Below, piece after piece: positions 41,982 through 51,597 of a stretch of 64,000 nt of DNA. A program made the translations under genes and the position numbers. The notes below the pieces were generated by a model. That model was not told where the DNA came from, ran no database searches, and saw only the letters and a program-made list of their open reading frames with translations. Source of the DNA: Pseudonocardia xinjiangensis (GTDB lineage Bacteria; Actinomycetota; Actinomycetes; Mycobacteriales; Pseudonocardiaceae); NCBI RefSeq assembly GCF_012911925.1, contig NZ_JAAXKY010000017.1, positions 1-64,000 on the forward strand, read 5' to 3'. Positions within the stretch are counted from its first letter, which is position 1; every line of letters begins with the position of its first letter.

Positions 41982-42446
41982 TCAGGCGGCCACTGCGGCC
42001 AGTGCCTTCTTCCAGCCCTCCTGCTCGCGGGGCTCACCCGGCTGGTTCACCTCGGTGAAGCGCACGATGCCCGACTTGTCCACGAGGAACGTGCCGCGCA
42101 GGGCCATCCCGCGGGTCTCGTTGAACACCCCGTAGGCCCGGGCGACCTCGCCGTGCGGCCAGAAGTCGGCCAGGAGGGGGAAGTCGTAACCTTGTGCGTC
42201 CGACCATGCCTTGAGCGTGTACGTGTGGTCGACGGAGATCGCGAGGATCTGCACGTCCTCGTTCTGGAAGCTGTGGAGGTCGTCGCGGACGGAACAGAGC
42301 TCCCCCTGGCACGTGCGGGAGAACGCGAACGGGTAGAAGACCACCAGCACGTTGCGCTCCCCGCGGAACGACGAGAGCGTGATCTCCTGGTTGTTCTGGT
42401 CCTTCAACGTGAAGTCAGGGGCCTCTGTGCCGACCTCGGGCGCCAT
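41982..42446 (-). CDS. ahpE: AhpE-type peroxiredoxin
   Basis: A 154-residue peroxiredoxin close to mycobacterial AhpE, which reduces hydroperoxides with a single peroxidatic cysteine. The active site is FAFSRTCQGELC: Cys46 is the peroxidatic residue. A second cysteine at 51, three residues after the GEL, is absent from the mycobacterial enzyme and could act as a resolving cysteine. The C-terminal half has LADFWPHGEVARAYGV and GTFLVDKSG. It is cytoplasmic. It lies between tRNA-Val and a divergent phospholipase D gene, a neighbourhood conserved upstream of DUF3052 and aceE. Confidence 0.9.
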   Translation of the reverse strand: MAPEVGTEAPDFTLKDQNNQEITLSSFRGERNVLVVFYPFAFSRTCQGELCSVRDDLHSFQNEDVQILAISVDHTYTLKAWSDAQGYDFPLLADFWPHGEVARAYGVFNETRGMALRGTFLVDKSGIVRFTEVNQPGEPREQEGWKKALAAVAA

Positions 42447-42549
42447 GAGCTGGTCTCCTCCGATTCGAGCGGTGCCGACGCCACGAGCCTAGTCCGGCGC
42501 CGCCGAACGCTGAGCAGGCCTTCCCCCGATTCGACCTGGACGAGGTGAG

Positions 42550-44133
42550 ATGCGCGTCGAGGACTGGTTCCTGACCGACGCCGAGCGCGGCAACCCGGCC
42601 TACCGGCTGCCGTCGTGGTGCGCCGGGAACCGCGTGGTGCCACTGGTGCACGGCACCGCGTACTTCGAGCGGCTGGTGGCGGAGGTCCGGGCGCTGAAGG
42701 CCGGCGACCACCTCTTCTTCACCGACTGGCGGGGCGACGCCGACGAGCGGCTGTGCCCCGACGGCCCCACCGTCGGCGAGCTGTTCAGCGACGCCGCCCG
42801 CCGCGGGGTGATCGTCAAAGGGCTCATGTGGCGCTCGCACAACGACGACCTGTCCTACAGCGAGGAGGAGAACCGCCAGCTCGGCGACGAGGTGAACGCC
42901 GCGGGCGGTGAGGTGCTGCTCGACGAGCGGGTGCGCCGCGCGGGCTCCCACCACCAGAAGCTCGTGGTGATCCGCCACCCGGACGACCCGCAGCGGGACG
43001 TCGCGTTCGCCGGTGGCATCGACCTGTGCCACTCCCGCCGGGACGACGCGCAGCATCTCGGCGACCCGCAGCCGCTCCCGATCGCCGAGACCTACGGGCC
43101 ACGGCCGCCGTGGCACGACGTCCAGCTCGAGGTGCGCGGGCCGGCCGTGGCGATGCTCGACGGGCTGTTCCGCGAACGGTGGGAGGACCCGCACGCGCTC
43201 GCCCCGCACAACCCCGCCGCCCGGCTGCGCGACGCGCTGTCGGACGCCGATCTCGTGGCCGACCCGCTACCGGCGCAGCCGCCCGAGCCGGAACGGGCGG
43301 GCGACGCGCTGGTGCAGGTGCTGCGGACGTACCCCGCGCGGCGCCCTGGATACCCGTTCGCGCCCCGGGGGGAGCGCTCGGTGGCCCGCGGGTACGCGAA
43401 AGCGCTGCGACGCGCTGAGCGGCTCGTGTACCTCGAGGACCAGTACATGTGGTCCCCGCACATCGCCCGGTTGCTCGCCGACGCCCTGCGCCGCAGCCCG
43501 CAGCTGCACATCGTGGTGGTCGTGCCGCGCCACCCCGACGTGGACGGCCGGTTCGCGCTGCCGCCCAACCAGGTCGGCAGGCTCCAGGCGATCGAGGTGT
43601 GCCGCAAGGCAGCACCCGACCGCGTGCACGTCTTCGACATCGAGAACCACGAGGGCACCCCGGTGTACGTGCACGCCAAGGTGGCCGTGATGGACGACAC
43701 CTGGGCGTGCGCGGGCAGCGCCAACCTCAACCGGCGCTCGTGGAGCCACGACAGCGAGCTGTCCGTCGCGGTGCTCGACGAGACCCGCGACGACCGGGAG
43801 CCCACCGACCCCGGCGGCCGCGGCGACGAGGCCCGGGCGTTCGCCCGCGAGCTGCGGCTCGAGCTGATGCGCGAGCACCTCGACCGCCCCCCGGGCGACG
43901 ACGACGACCTCGTGGACCCGGACAGCGCCGTGCGGGCCGTGGACGCCGCTGCCGACGCCCTGGACGCCTGGCACCGGGGCGGCCGCGTGGGACCGCGACC
44001 ACCGGGACGCCTACGCCGTCACGAGCCCGAACGTCTGCCACTACGCACGAAGCTGTGGGCCGTGCCCGTGTACCGGCTCGTCTACGACCCGGACGGGCGG
44101 CCGTGGCGCAGCCGCCTGCGCAACCGGTGGTGA
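42550..44133 (+). CDS. Phospholipase D-like phosphodiesterase
   Basis: A 527-residue cytoplasmic protein with two HKD (PLD) motifs: SHHQKLVVI followed by an aspartate pair near residue 138, and VHAKVAVMDDTWACAGSANL near residue 377. No signal peptide precedes them. The two motifs form one active site acting on phosphodiesters of lipids (cardiolipin-synthase-like) or nucleic acids; the long C-terminal acidic region (PPGDDDDLVDPDSAV) is unusual. ATG 42550 was taken. It is divergent from AhpE across 103 bases and convergent with DUF3052, ending 28 bases away. Substrate undecided. Confidence 0.82.
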   Translation: MRVEDWFLTDAERGNPAYRLPSWCAGNRVVPLVHGTAYFERLVAEVRALKAGDHLFFTDWRGDADERLCPDGPTVGELFSDAARRGVIVKGLMWRSHNDDLSYSEEENRQLGDEVNAAGGEVLLDERVRRAGSHHQKLVVIRHPDDPQRDVAFAGGIDLCHSRRDDAQHLGDPQPLPIAETYGPRPPWHDVQLEVRGPAVAMLDGLFRERWEDPHALAPHNPAARLRDALSDADLVADPLPAQPPEPERAGDALVQVLRTYPARRPGYPFAPRGERSVARGYAKALRRAERLVYLEDQYMWSPHIARLLADALRRSPQLHIVVVVPRHPDVDGRFALPPNQVGRLQAIEVCRKAAPDRVHVFDIENHEGTPVYVHAKVAVMDDTWACAGSANLNRRSWSHDSELSVAVLDETRDDREPTDPGGRGDEARAFARELRLELMREHLDRPPGDDDDLVDPDSAVRAVDAAADALDAWHRGGRVGPRPPGRLRRHEPERLPLRTKLWAVPVYRLVYDPDGRPWRSRLRNRW

Positions 44134-44161
44134 CCGGCGCCAGGCAGCCGCCGCGCCCTGT

Positions 44162-44596
44162 TCACCGCCGTGACTTCGCCGCCTTCGGTGCCACCAGGCG
44201 CGAGCCTGCCCAGCCCTCGCTGACCGTGACGTTCGACGTCTGGGACAGCCCGGCTGTGGGGGCGGCCTCGGCGATCTCGCTGGGCTCGACGTGCCCCGGG
44301 CGCCCCGTCTTCGGGGTGAGTACCCAGATCACGCCGTTGTCGGCCAGCGGGCCGATGGCGTCCACCAAGGCGTCGACGAGATCGCCGTCACCTTCGCGCC
44401 ACCACATGAGGACGAGGTCAACCACCTCGTCGGCATCCTCGTCGAGCAGTTCGTCCCCGGCTCTCTCCTCGGCGGCGTCTCGCACCGCCTCGTCGACGTC
44501 TTCGTCCCAACCGAGTTCCTGGACGACCATGCCCGGCTCGACGCCGAGCTTGCCCGCGATGTCGGACGCACGTCCGGCATCATCCGCGGCGACCAC
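44162..44596 (-). CDS. DUF3052 family protein
   Basis: A 144-residue acidic protein of the actinobacterial DUF3052 family, recognised from AGKLGVEPGMVVQELGWDED, the VDLVLMWWREGDGDLVDAL block and VIWVLTPKTGRPGHVEPSEI. There are no cysteines. Function unknown, but the gene is regularly placed beside aceE in actinomycetes, as here, where it is divergent with 182 bases between, so a link to pyruvate dehydrogenase regulation has some support from context. Start is the GTG at 44596. Confidence 0.85.
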   Translation of the reverse strand: MVAADDAGRASDIAGKLGVEPGMVVQELGWDEDVDEAVRDAAEERAGDELLDEDADEVVDLVLMWWREGDGDLVDALVDAIGPLADNGVIWVLTPKTGRPGHVEPSEIAEAAPTAGLSQTSNVTVSEGWAGSRLVAPKAAKSRR

Positions 44597-44778
44597 GCGT
44601 GTACCTCTTTTCCTCGTGCCTCACCCGGGCGTAGAGCCCTGGTCCTGCTCATCAGGTTGCGGAATCCGAACACGATGACTCACCGACGCGCAACCACTCG
44701 TTACGAGATCGCATGCCGAGGGGCACGATAGGGGATACCTCCGACTTCTACTCAGCACGAGCCACCAGGGAGAACCCC

Positions 44779-47595
44779 TTGACCCGGCAGACCACCGACA
44801 GCAGCAGCACCCAGAAGGAACCGACGCAGCCGCGGCGCGTCCACGTCATCCGCGACGGGCTCGCTGCGCACCTGCCGGACATCGACCCCGAGGAGACAGC
44901 CGAGTGGCTGGACTCCTTCGACGCCGTGCTCGATGCCGCAGGCCAGCAGCGGGCCCGCTACCTCATGCTGCGCATGCTGCAGCGGGCACGGGAGCGCCAC
45001 GTCGGCGTCCCGTCACTGACCAGCACGGACTACGTCAACACGATCCCGACCGACCGCGAGCCGTGGTTCCCGGGCGACGAGGAGGTCGAGCGCACCTACC
45101 GGCGCTGGATCCGCTGGAACGCCGCGATGACCGTGCACCGCGCGCAGCGGCCGGGCATCTCCGTCGGCGGCCACATCTCGTCCTACGCGTCCTCGGCCAC
45201 GCTCTACGAGGTGGGCTTCAACCACTTCTTCCGTGGCAAAGACCACCCGGGCGGGGGTGACCAGGTCTACATCCAGGGCCACGCCTCCCCCGGCGTCTAC
45301 GCACGCGCCTTCCTCGAGGGGCGGCTCTCGGAGGACCGGCTCGACGGGTTCCGCCAGGAGCTCTCGCACGGCGGTCCGGGCCACGGGCTGCCGTCCTACC
45401 CGCACCCCCGCCTGATGCCGGACTTCTGGGAGTTCCCCACCGTCTCGATGGGGCTCGGCCCGATGAACGCGATCATGCAGGCGCGGTTCAACCGGTACCT
45501 GGGCGCCCGCGGCTTCACCGACACGTCCGACCAGCACGTCTGGGCGTTCCTCGGCGACGGCGAGATGGACGAGCCGGAGTCGCGCGGTCTCATCCAGATC
45601 GCGGCCACCGAGGGCCTGGACAACCTCACGTTCGTGGTCAACGCGAACCTGCAGCGCCTCGACGGACCGGTCCGCGGCAACGGGAAGATCATCCAGGAGC
45701 TGGAGTCGTTCTTCCGGGGCGCCGGCTGGAACGTCATCAAGGTGATCTGGGGCCGGGAGTGGGACGCCCTGCTGCACGGCGACCGTGACGGCGCGCTGAT
45801 CAACCTGATGAACGACACCCCGGACGGGGACTACCAGACCTACAAGGCCAACGACGGCGGGTACGTCCGCGACCACTTCTTCGGGCGCGACCCGCGCACG
45901 AAGGCGCTGGTCGAACCCATGACGGACGCCGAGATCTGGAACCTCAAGCGCGGCGGCCACGACTACCGCAAGGTCTACGCGGCCTACGCGGCGGCGCTGG
46001 AGCACAACGGCCAGCCCACGGTAATCCTGGCGAAGACGATCAAGGGTTACGGCCTGGGCTCGCACTTCGCGGGCCGCAACGCCACCCACCAGATGAAGAA
46101 GCTCTCGCTCGACGACCTGAAGAACTTCCGCGACTCCCAGCGCATCCCGATCTCCGACAAGGAGCTGGAGGCCGACCCGTACCTGCCGCCGTACTACCAC
46201 CCCGGCGACGACGACCCGGCCATCCAGTACCTGCGGGAGCGCCGCCGCGTCCTCGGCGGCGACGTGCCGTCGCGCCGGGTCAGGTCCAAGCCGCTCGTGC
46301 TGCCCGGCGACAAGGTCTACGAGGTGGTCCGCCGGGGCTCGGGCAAGCAGGAGGTCGCCACCACCATGGCCTTCGTCCGGCTGCTGCGGGAGCTGATCAA
46401 GGACAAGGAGATGGGCGCGCGGTTCGTCCCGGTCATCCCGGACGAGGCACGCACGTTCGGGATGGACTCCATGTTCCCGACGCAGAAGATCTACAACCCG
46501 AACGGGCAGCAGTACACCTCGGTCGACGCCTCGCTCATGCTCGCTTACCGCGAGTCCGAGCAGGGCCAGCTGCTGCACGAGGGGATCAACGAGGCGGGCT
46601 CGGTTGGCTCGTTCACCGCGGCCGGCACCTCGTACGCCACGCACGGGCAGCCGATGATCCCGGTGTACGTCTTCTACTCGATGTTCGGCTTCCAGCGCAC
46701 CGGCGACTCGATCTGGGCCGCGGCCGACCAGATGGCCCGCGGGTTCCTCGTCGGAGCCACGGCGGGGCGCACCACGCTGACCGGTGAGGGCCTGCAGCAC
46801 AACGACGGGCACTCGCTGCTGCTCGCCAACACCAACCCGGCGGTCCTCGCCTACGACCCGGCGTTCTCCTACGAGGTGGCGCACATCGTCAAGGACGGCC
46901 TGCGTCGCATGTACGGGGAGGGCTCCGAGGCCGACGCGGAGGTGCTCGGCGGCGAGAACGTCATCTACTACCTGACGGTCTACAACGAGCCCTACGTCCA
47001 GCCGGCGGAGCCGGAGGACCTCGACGTCGACGGCCTGCTGCGCGGCATCTACCGCTACGCGGGCAGCGCGCGGCCCGACGGGCCGCAGGTGCGGCTGCTC
47101 GCGTCGGGAGTGTCGGTGCCGTGGGCGCTGCAGGCCCGCGACATGCTGGCCGAGCAGTGGGGTGTCGGTGCCGAGGTGTGGTCGGTCACGTCGTGGGGCG
47201 AGCTGCGCCGCGACGGGGTCGAGGCCGAGCAGCACAACCTCGTGCACCCCGACGAGGAGGCGCTCGTGCCGTACGTGACGCGCGCGCTCGGTGACGGGGG
47301 CGCGCCCGTCGTGGCGGTGTCGGACTGGATGCGGGCCGTACCGGACCTGATCCGCCAGTGGGTGCCCGCGCCGTTCACCACGCTGGGCACCGACGGGTTC
47401 GGGCTGTCGGACACGCGTCCGGCCGTCCGGCGGCACTTCAACGTCGACGCCGAGTCGATCACGGTGGCGGCACTGGAGGCGCTCGTGGAGCGTGGCGAGT
47501 TCGACCGCGGCCAGATGGTCGAGGCCGCGGCGAAGTACCGGCTCGACGACCCGCAGGCCGCCGGACCGCAGACCACCGACAGCGGCGTGGCCTGA
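44779..47595 (+). CDS. aceE: Pyruvate dehydrogenase E1 component, homodimeric (AceE)
   Basis: A 938-residue homodimeric E1 that decarboxylates pyruvate with thiamine diphosphate and hands the acetyl group to the lipoyl E2. The ThDP motif is [12 protein letters not shown] (about residue 260) with the closing N-x-N ([12 protein letters not shown]), and the transketolase pyrimidine domain is [19 protein letters not shown] with [17 protein letters not shown] 44779 was chosen because AGGGAG lies five bases upstream and the reading resembles mycobacterial AceE. No E2 or E3 gene is adjacent. DUF3052 is divergent. A strong terminator follows. Confidence 0.95.
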   Translation: MTRQTTDSSSTQKEPTQPRRVHVIRDGLAAHLPDIDPEETAEWLDSFDAVLDAAGQQRARYLMLRMLQRARERHVGVPSLTSTDYVNTIPTDREPWFPGDEEVERTYRRWIRWNAAMTVHRAQRPGISVGGHISSYASSATLYEVGFNHFFRGKDHPGGGDQVYIQGHASPGVYARAFLEGRLSEDRLDGFRQELSHGGPGHGLPSYPHPRLMPDFWEFPTVSMGLGPMNAIMQARFNRYLGARGFTDTSDQHVWAFLGDGEMDEPESRGLIQIAATEGLDNLTFVVNANLQRLDGPVRGNGKIIQELESFFRGAGWNVIKVIWGREWDALLHGDRDGALINLMNDTPDGDYQTYKANDGGYVRDHFFGRDPRTKALVEPMTDAEIWNLKRGGHDYRKVYAAYAAALEHNGQPTVILAKTIKGYGLGSHFAGRNATHQMKKLSLDDLKNFRDSQRIPISDKELEADPYLPPYYHPGDDDPAIQYLRERRRVLGGDVPSRRVRSKPLVLPGDKVYEVVRRGSGKQEVATTMAFVRLLRELIKDKEMGARFVPVIPDEARTFGMDSMFPTQKIYNPNGQQYTSVDASLMLAYRESEQGQLLHEGINEAGSVGSFTAAGTSYATHGQPMIPVYVFYSMFGFQRTGDSIWAAADQMARGFLVGATAGRTTLTGEGLQHNDGHSLLLANTNPAVLAYDPAFSYEVAHIVKDGLRRMYGEGSEADAEVLGGENVIYYLTVYNEPYVQPAEPEDLDVDGLLRGIYRYAGSARPDGPQVRLLASGVSVPWALQARDMLAEQWGVGAEVWSVTSWGELRRDGVEAEQHNLVHPDEEALVPYVTRALGDGGAPVVAVSDWMRAVPDLIRQWVPAPFTTLGTDGFGLSDTRPAVRRHFNVDAESITVAALEALVERGEFDRGQMVEAAAKYRLDDPQAAGPQTTDSGVA

Positions 47596-47601
47596 CGTCG
47601 T

Positions 47602-47635
47602 CCCGCCCCGGGGCCGGAAGCGGCCCCGGGGCGGG
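47602..47635. terminator. Strong hairpin terminator of aceE
   Basis: Fifteen-base perfect stem CCCGCCCCGGGGCCG / CGGCCCCGGGGCGGG with a GAAG tetraloop, six bases after the aceE stop. GC-only stem, no T-run, the usual actinomycete form. Confidence 0.85.
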
Positions 47636-47933
47636 ATACGTGCCGGGATGATCGATGAACAGTGCGTGGCGCTGTCGCCACGGACAGGTCCACTTCGGTC
47701 GCCCCAACGTGTCAGCCTGTGCTGACATGGCTCCTGTAAGCGCCCGACCTGCGACGCCGTGGAAAACACACAGGTTATTGGCTCTCGGCAGCGGGGCCGG
47801 AACACGATACGCTCCGCCCGACGCCGAGCCCGTGTGATCGGGATCGGGGTCCCGACCGGGGCGCGGACCGTAGCGGCCAGGCGGCGCGATGCTGGGGGCG
47901 AGTGCCCCGGCACCAGGTACGAGGAGAGCAAGA

Positions 47934-48140
47934 ATGGCAGAGGGCACCGTCAAGTGGTTCAACAGCGAGAAGGGCTACGGGTTCCTCGCTCCTGACGGTG
48001 GTGGCGCGGACGTGTTCGTGCACTACTCGGCGATCCAGACCAACGGTTACAAGAGCCTCGACGAGGGCCAGCGCGTGTCGTTCGACATCGAGCAGGGCCA
48101 GAAGGGTCCGCAGGCAACCAAGGTCACCCCGCTCGGCTGA
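47934..48140 (+). CDS. cspA: Cold-shock protein, CspA family
   Basis: A 68-residue cold-shock domain protein that binds single-stranded RNA/DNA and acts as an RNA chaperone. RNP-1 KGYGFL and RNP-2 VFVHYS are intact. ATG 47934 follows GAGGAGAGCAAGA. About 290 bases lie between the aceE terminator and this start. No other gene was found there, and a long 5' untranslated leader like those of other csp genes, with possible temperature-responsive folding, would fit. The gene is probably monocistronic; a 347-base empty stretch follows. Confidence 0.93.
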   Translation: MAEGTVKWFNSEKGYGFLAPDGGGADVFVHYSAIQTNGYKSLDEGQRVSFDIEQGQKGPQATKVTPLG

Positions 48141-48487
48141 GCCGGGCTGCCGGGATCACCCGGTAATCGCAGGCGCTGCTGCGCCACGCCCTGATCGCCC
48201 CCGCGCCCATCGCGACATCACCGGGCCGGAGGCGCCTACCGACGTCCGTCGGTCGCGTACGGCCACCGGCGATTCGCGTCGCCCCTGACCGGGTCCACGG
48301 CATCCGGCCCACCCTTCATCGGCGCTCCGTGCGCCCTCCGTGGGCTTGCAACTGCCCGTGGCCTCCGGTCGAGGGTCGCGATCGGCACCCCGGTCCGTCG
48401 AACGTGTCAGACGGTAGCGATGCGCTCGCTGAGGCCGACGAGCGGGTGGGTCTTTCACCCACTCGCGGGACGGTCGCCTGCGTAGCG
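48141..48487. other. Gene-free stretch after the cold-shock gene
   Basis: About 350 bases between the convergent cspA and TetR genes. Six-frame inspection gives only short open frames with poor codon bias and no recognisable product. No clear terminator hairpin was seen after cspA. Nothing else noted. Confidence 0.5.
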
Positions 48488-49198
48488 TCAGGTCGCGGGT
48501 ATCGCCATGAGGTCGGCGAGGGACTCCATCTCCACCGTCAGCAGGGTGGACGGTTGATGTCCCATGCCGGTGAACTTGCCCTGGACCTCCAGGTTCACCA
48601 CCCCGTGCATGCGCACCCAGACGAGCAGTGCGCCGGTGAGCGCGGTGGCGGGGTCGGCGTCAGGCGCGTAGGTGCCCACCCAGTCGGCCAGCCTGTCGTT
48701 CCGCTTGATCCACTCCTGCACCTGCTCCCTGAGCTCGGTGGCGGCGGGCCAGATGTGGCCGCTGCCCAGCACGGGCAGGAACGGGCCGAGCACCGCTTTG
48801 GCCCGGTCGACCGTCTCGGGCGGCGAGTCGGGCGTCGGCGAGGGCATGGACGTGAGCAACCGGTACAGGTGGGGGGCGGCGACGGCCCACCGCCGGTAGG
48901 CGTGTGCGAGGTGCTGCAGGCGCTCCCGCGGCGACAGCTCCCCGATGCGCTCGGACTCGACGTGCACAGCGGCCGCGGCCTCGGCGTAACAGTCGAAGAC
49001 GAGCTCCGTCAGCAGGTCGTCGCGGCTGCGGAAGTACTTGTAGAGCGCTGGACCCGTGACGCCCAGCTCCTTCGCCACGGCGTTCAGACTCAGTGCTGCG
49101 GGGCCGCCGTCGCACATCTGGGCCAGCGCGGCCTGCTTGATCTCGGCGCGCACCTGGTCCCGATAACGCTGGCGCGGGCTGCCGTTGCCGGCGGTCAT
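48488..49198 (-). CDS. TetR-family regulator with WHG domain
   Basis: A 236-residue TetR protein. The helix-turn-helix is at about residues 15-60 (IKQAALAQMCDGGPAALSLN, VAKELGVTGPALYKYFRSRD). The ligand domain resembles the TetR_C WHG group (RWAVAAPHLYRLLTSMPSP, then WVRMHGVVNLEVQGKFTGMG). No gene is close enough to name as a target: cspA is convergent and pirin lies upstream in the same direction 152 bases away. A divergent operator palindrome was not found, so its regulon is probably elsewhere. Confidence 0.85.
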   Translation of the reverse strand: MTAGNGSPRQRYRDQVRAEIKQAALAQMCDGGPAALSLNAVAKELGVTGPALYKYFRSRDDLLTELVFDCYAEAAAAVHVESERIGELSPRERLQHLAHAYRRWAVAAPHLYRLLTSMPSPTPDSPPETVDRAKAVLGPFLPVLGSGHIWPAATELREQVQEWIKRNDRLADWVGTYAPDADPATALTGALLVWVRMHGVVNLEVQGKFTGMGHQPSTLLTVEMESLADLMAIPAT

Positions 49199-49350
49199 GC
49201 CGTCATACCTTCCTCCGCCGATCGTCTCGTCCTCGGTGCGAGACCCTGAGCTCCAGCTTCATGCGCGTGATGCGGTGTGTCGACGGCAAATGCCCGTAGC
49301 TGAACGGATGCCTCGCAACCGTGCCCACACTCACGTCTCGCTGCGTGACG

Positions 49351-50115
49351 TCATCGCAGCTCCGCGTGCATCTCCCAGAGGAGCAGCTCCGCCCCGTCCG
49401 GACCTGCCACCGTCCGCTGCCCCTCACTCGCGGTGATCCGCGCTGCGTCCCCGCGGGTGAGCGGCCCCGACCCTTCCAGCTCAACGCCGCCGCGAGCCAC
49501 GAACAGGTGCACCTGTGGCGCGGCAGGCAACTCGGCCGTGGCGCCCGGCCGCAGCCGCGCGGCGAGCAGGGCCGCGTTCTCCTGCCGCAGCGAGACGGCG
49601 CGGTCCGCCGCGTGCTCCCGCCTGCCCGAGGCGACCACGAGCAGCTCGCCGGAGCCCAGGGCCGCACCGATGTCGACCTGCTCGTATCCGGGGGTCCCGC
49701 CCGGCGAGTCGGGCAGCACCCACATCTGCACGAGATGCACGCCCGGGCTCTCGTCGGGCGTCCCGGCCGCCACGCCGCCGGCCCGTTCCGAGTGGACGAT
49801 CCCCGAGCCCGCGCTCATCCGCTGCGCCGTGCCCGGCCGGATCACACCGGAGTGGCCCGCGTCGTCCTCGTGCACGAGCGTGCCCTCGAGCACCCAGGTG
49901 ACGATCTCCATGTCGCGGTGCGGATGGGGGTCGAACCCGCGGCCGGGCGCCAGCACGTCCTCGTTGCTCGCCATGAGGAGCCCGAAGTGCGTGTTGGCGG
50001 GGTCGTAGTGGGCGCCGAACGAGAAGCTGTGGCGCGAGTCGAGCCAACCGGTGCGCGTGCGCATCCGGTCGGTAGCGCGCCGGACCTCGACGGCCGGAGC
50101 CGGGGTGGTGCCCAT
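49351..50115 (-). CDS. Pirin-family cupin protein
   Basis: A 254-residue bicupin of the pirin family. The N-terminal metal site is visible: DPHPHRDMEIVTWVLEG (His64, His66) and GSGIVHSERA (His108, Glu110). Bacterial pirins act as quercetinase-like dioxygenases or bind and modulate pyruvate dehydrogenase E1; the latter is notable because aceE lies 2 kb upstream, although that is only suggestive. ATG 50115. It is divergent from fasR across 65 bases. Confidence 0.87.
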   Translation of the reverse strand: MGTTPAPAVEVRRATDRMRTRTGWLDSRHSFSFGAHYDPANTHFGLLMASNEDVLAPGRGFDPHPHRDMEIVTWVLEGTLVHEDDAGHSGVIRPGTAQRMSAGSGIVHSERAGGVAAGTPDESPGVHLVQMWVLPDSPGGTPGYEQVDIGAALGSGELLVVASGRREHAADRAVSLRQENAALLAARLRPGATAELPAAPQVHLFVARGGVELEGSGPLTRGDAARITASEGQRTVAGPDGAELLLWEMHAELR

Positions 50116-50180
50116 CCGAGCCTCCTGTCGGGACCCCTGCGGAACGTCCGGCGGGCCCGCGGTGTTCCTGCCCCCGTGCG

Positions 50181-51446
50181 ATGCTGCCCCCCGTGACGTG
50201 CGATGGAGCGAGCACGGCGGCGGTTCGGGACGGTCCTGCCGCCGTCTCCCCTGCCACGCTCCGCAAGCTCGAGCTCGCGGCGGGGGACCTCGCCATCGCC
50301 TGTCTGCAGTCGATGGAGGAGCACCAGCCGTGGTTCGCCCGGCTGCCGGCGGAGCAGCGCTCGGCAGTACTGCTCGTCACCCAGACCGGCGTCGCCAACT
50401 TCGTCGCCTGGCTCGGCGAGCGTGGCGAGTCGATCCGGCTCACCGCGGAGGCCTTCCGCATCGCTCCCCGGGACCTCGCCCGGCGGCTCAGCCTGCGCCA
50501 GACCGTCGACCTGGTCCGGATCGCGACGGACGTCTTCGAGCGCCACCTCCCGCCGCTCGCCGCGGACGAGGCCGAGCGCCACGCGCTGGTCGAGGGGATC
50601 CTGCGCTTCGGCCGCGAGATCGCCTTCGCCGCGGCCACGGTGTACGCGGGCGCCGCCGAGACCCGCGGCGCGTGGGACGCCCGGCTCGAGGCCCTCGTCG
50701 TCGATGCCGTGGTGCGCGGCCCGAACGTCGACGACGGGTCCGACGACGCACTCGTGTCCCGCGCGTCCACGCTGGGCTGGGACCCGGACGCGGCGGTACG
50801 GGTGGTGGCCGGGAGCCCGGCACCCGACACGGCGGCCGAACGGCTGGGAGAGCTACGCAGGCAGGCCGCCAGGGTGGGCCGGTCGGTGCTGGTCGGGGTG
50901 CAGGGCAGCCGGTTGATCCTGCTGGTCTCCGAGCCACCCGGCCCCGAGCGGCTCGGCAGCGGGGTGGGCGCCGACATCGACCGGCTCCTCGACGGGTTCG
51001 GTCCCGGCCCGGTGGTGGTCGGTCCGGTGGCCACCGAGCTCGCCGCCGCCCACTGCAGCGCGCGGGACGCGCTCTCCGCGTTGCGTGCCGCGCCGGGATG
51101 GCCCGACGCGCCGCGCCCGGTCGCCGCCGACGACCTGTTGCCCGAGCGGGCGCTGGCCGGCGACACCGCCGCTCATCGGATGCTGGTGGACTCGATCGTC
51201 GCCCCGCTCGAGACGGCGGGGGGCGAGCTGCTGCACACGCTGGCCGCCTACCTGGAAGGCGGCGGGGCCCTCGAGGCCTGCGCACGGGCCCTGTTCGTGC
51301 ATCCGAACACCGTGCGCTACCGGCTGCGGCGGGTCTGCGACATCACCGGCCGCAGCCCGTTCGACCCTCGGGACGCGCTGGTGCTGCGCACCGCGGTCAT
51401 CGCGGCCCGGCTGGACCCCTCGCAGAGCGCGGAACCACCGGCGTGA
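50181..51446 (+). CDS. fasR: FasR-like PucR/CdaR transcriptional regulator of fatty-acid synthesis
   Basis: A 421-residue PucR-family regulator. The N-terminal 150 residues are a helical sensor (SMEEHQPWFARLPAEQ, VDLVRIATDVFERHLPPLA). The C-terminal helix-turn-helix is LEACARALFVHPNTVRYRLR (about residue 369) followed by VCDITGRSPFDPRDALVLRT. Its position directly upstream of fabD-fabH-acpP-fabF matches Streptomyces FasR, an activator of this operon. Alternative start GTG 50193. A TTGGAGG-N3-CCTCCAA palindrome between fasR and fabD is its candidate site. Confidence 0.88.
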   Translation: MLPPVTCDGASTAAVRDGPAAVSPATLRKLELAAGDLAIACLQSMEEHQPWFARLPAEQRSAVLLVTQTGVANFVAWLGERGESIRLTAEAFRIAPRDLARRLSLRQTVDLVRIATDVFERHLPPLAADEAERHALVEGILRFGREIAFAAATVYAGAAETRGAWDARLEALVVDAVVRGPNVDDGSDDALVSRASTLGWDPDAAVRVVAGSPAPDTAAERLGELRRQAARVGRSVLVGVQGSRLILLVSEPPGPERLGSGVGADIDRLLDGFGPGPVVVGPVATELAAAHCSARDALSALRAAPGWPDAPRPVAADDLLPERALAGDTAAHRMLVDSIVAPLETAGGELLHTLAAYLEGGGALEACARALFVHPNTVRYRLRRVCDITGRSPFDPRDALVLRTAVIAARLDPSQSAEPPA

Positions 51447-51512
51447 GCTGCGGAAGGCCTACAACGACCGGCCCGCATCACGTGGCCTACTCCACGGACG
51501 AACAGCGCCGCT

Positions 51513-51529
51513 TTGGAGGAAACCTCCAA
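51513..51529. promoter_or_regulatory. Candidate FasR operator upstream of fabD
   Basis: TTGGAGG-AAA-CCTCCAA, perfect seven-base arms, 69 bases before the fabD GTG, in an AT-richer patch between fasR and fabD. Position suits activation of the fab operon. The known Streptomyces site was not available for comparison, so the link to FasR is inferred. Confidence 0.6.
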
Positions 51530-51597
51530 TTCCGGAGCATGGGATTGGTGCGTGCCGGTATCCCCCCGCAGCGTCCCTCCGGTGTTCTCTGGTCCTT

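Noticed and set aside
47760-47820. Sigma-70-like promoter for the cold-shock gene (TTGGCT, GATACG)
   Set aside because: Spacing is about 22-24 bases, too long for a credible promoter.
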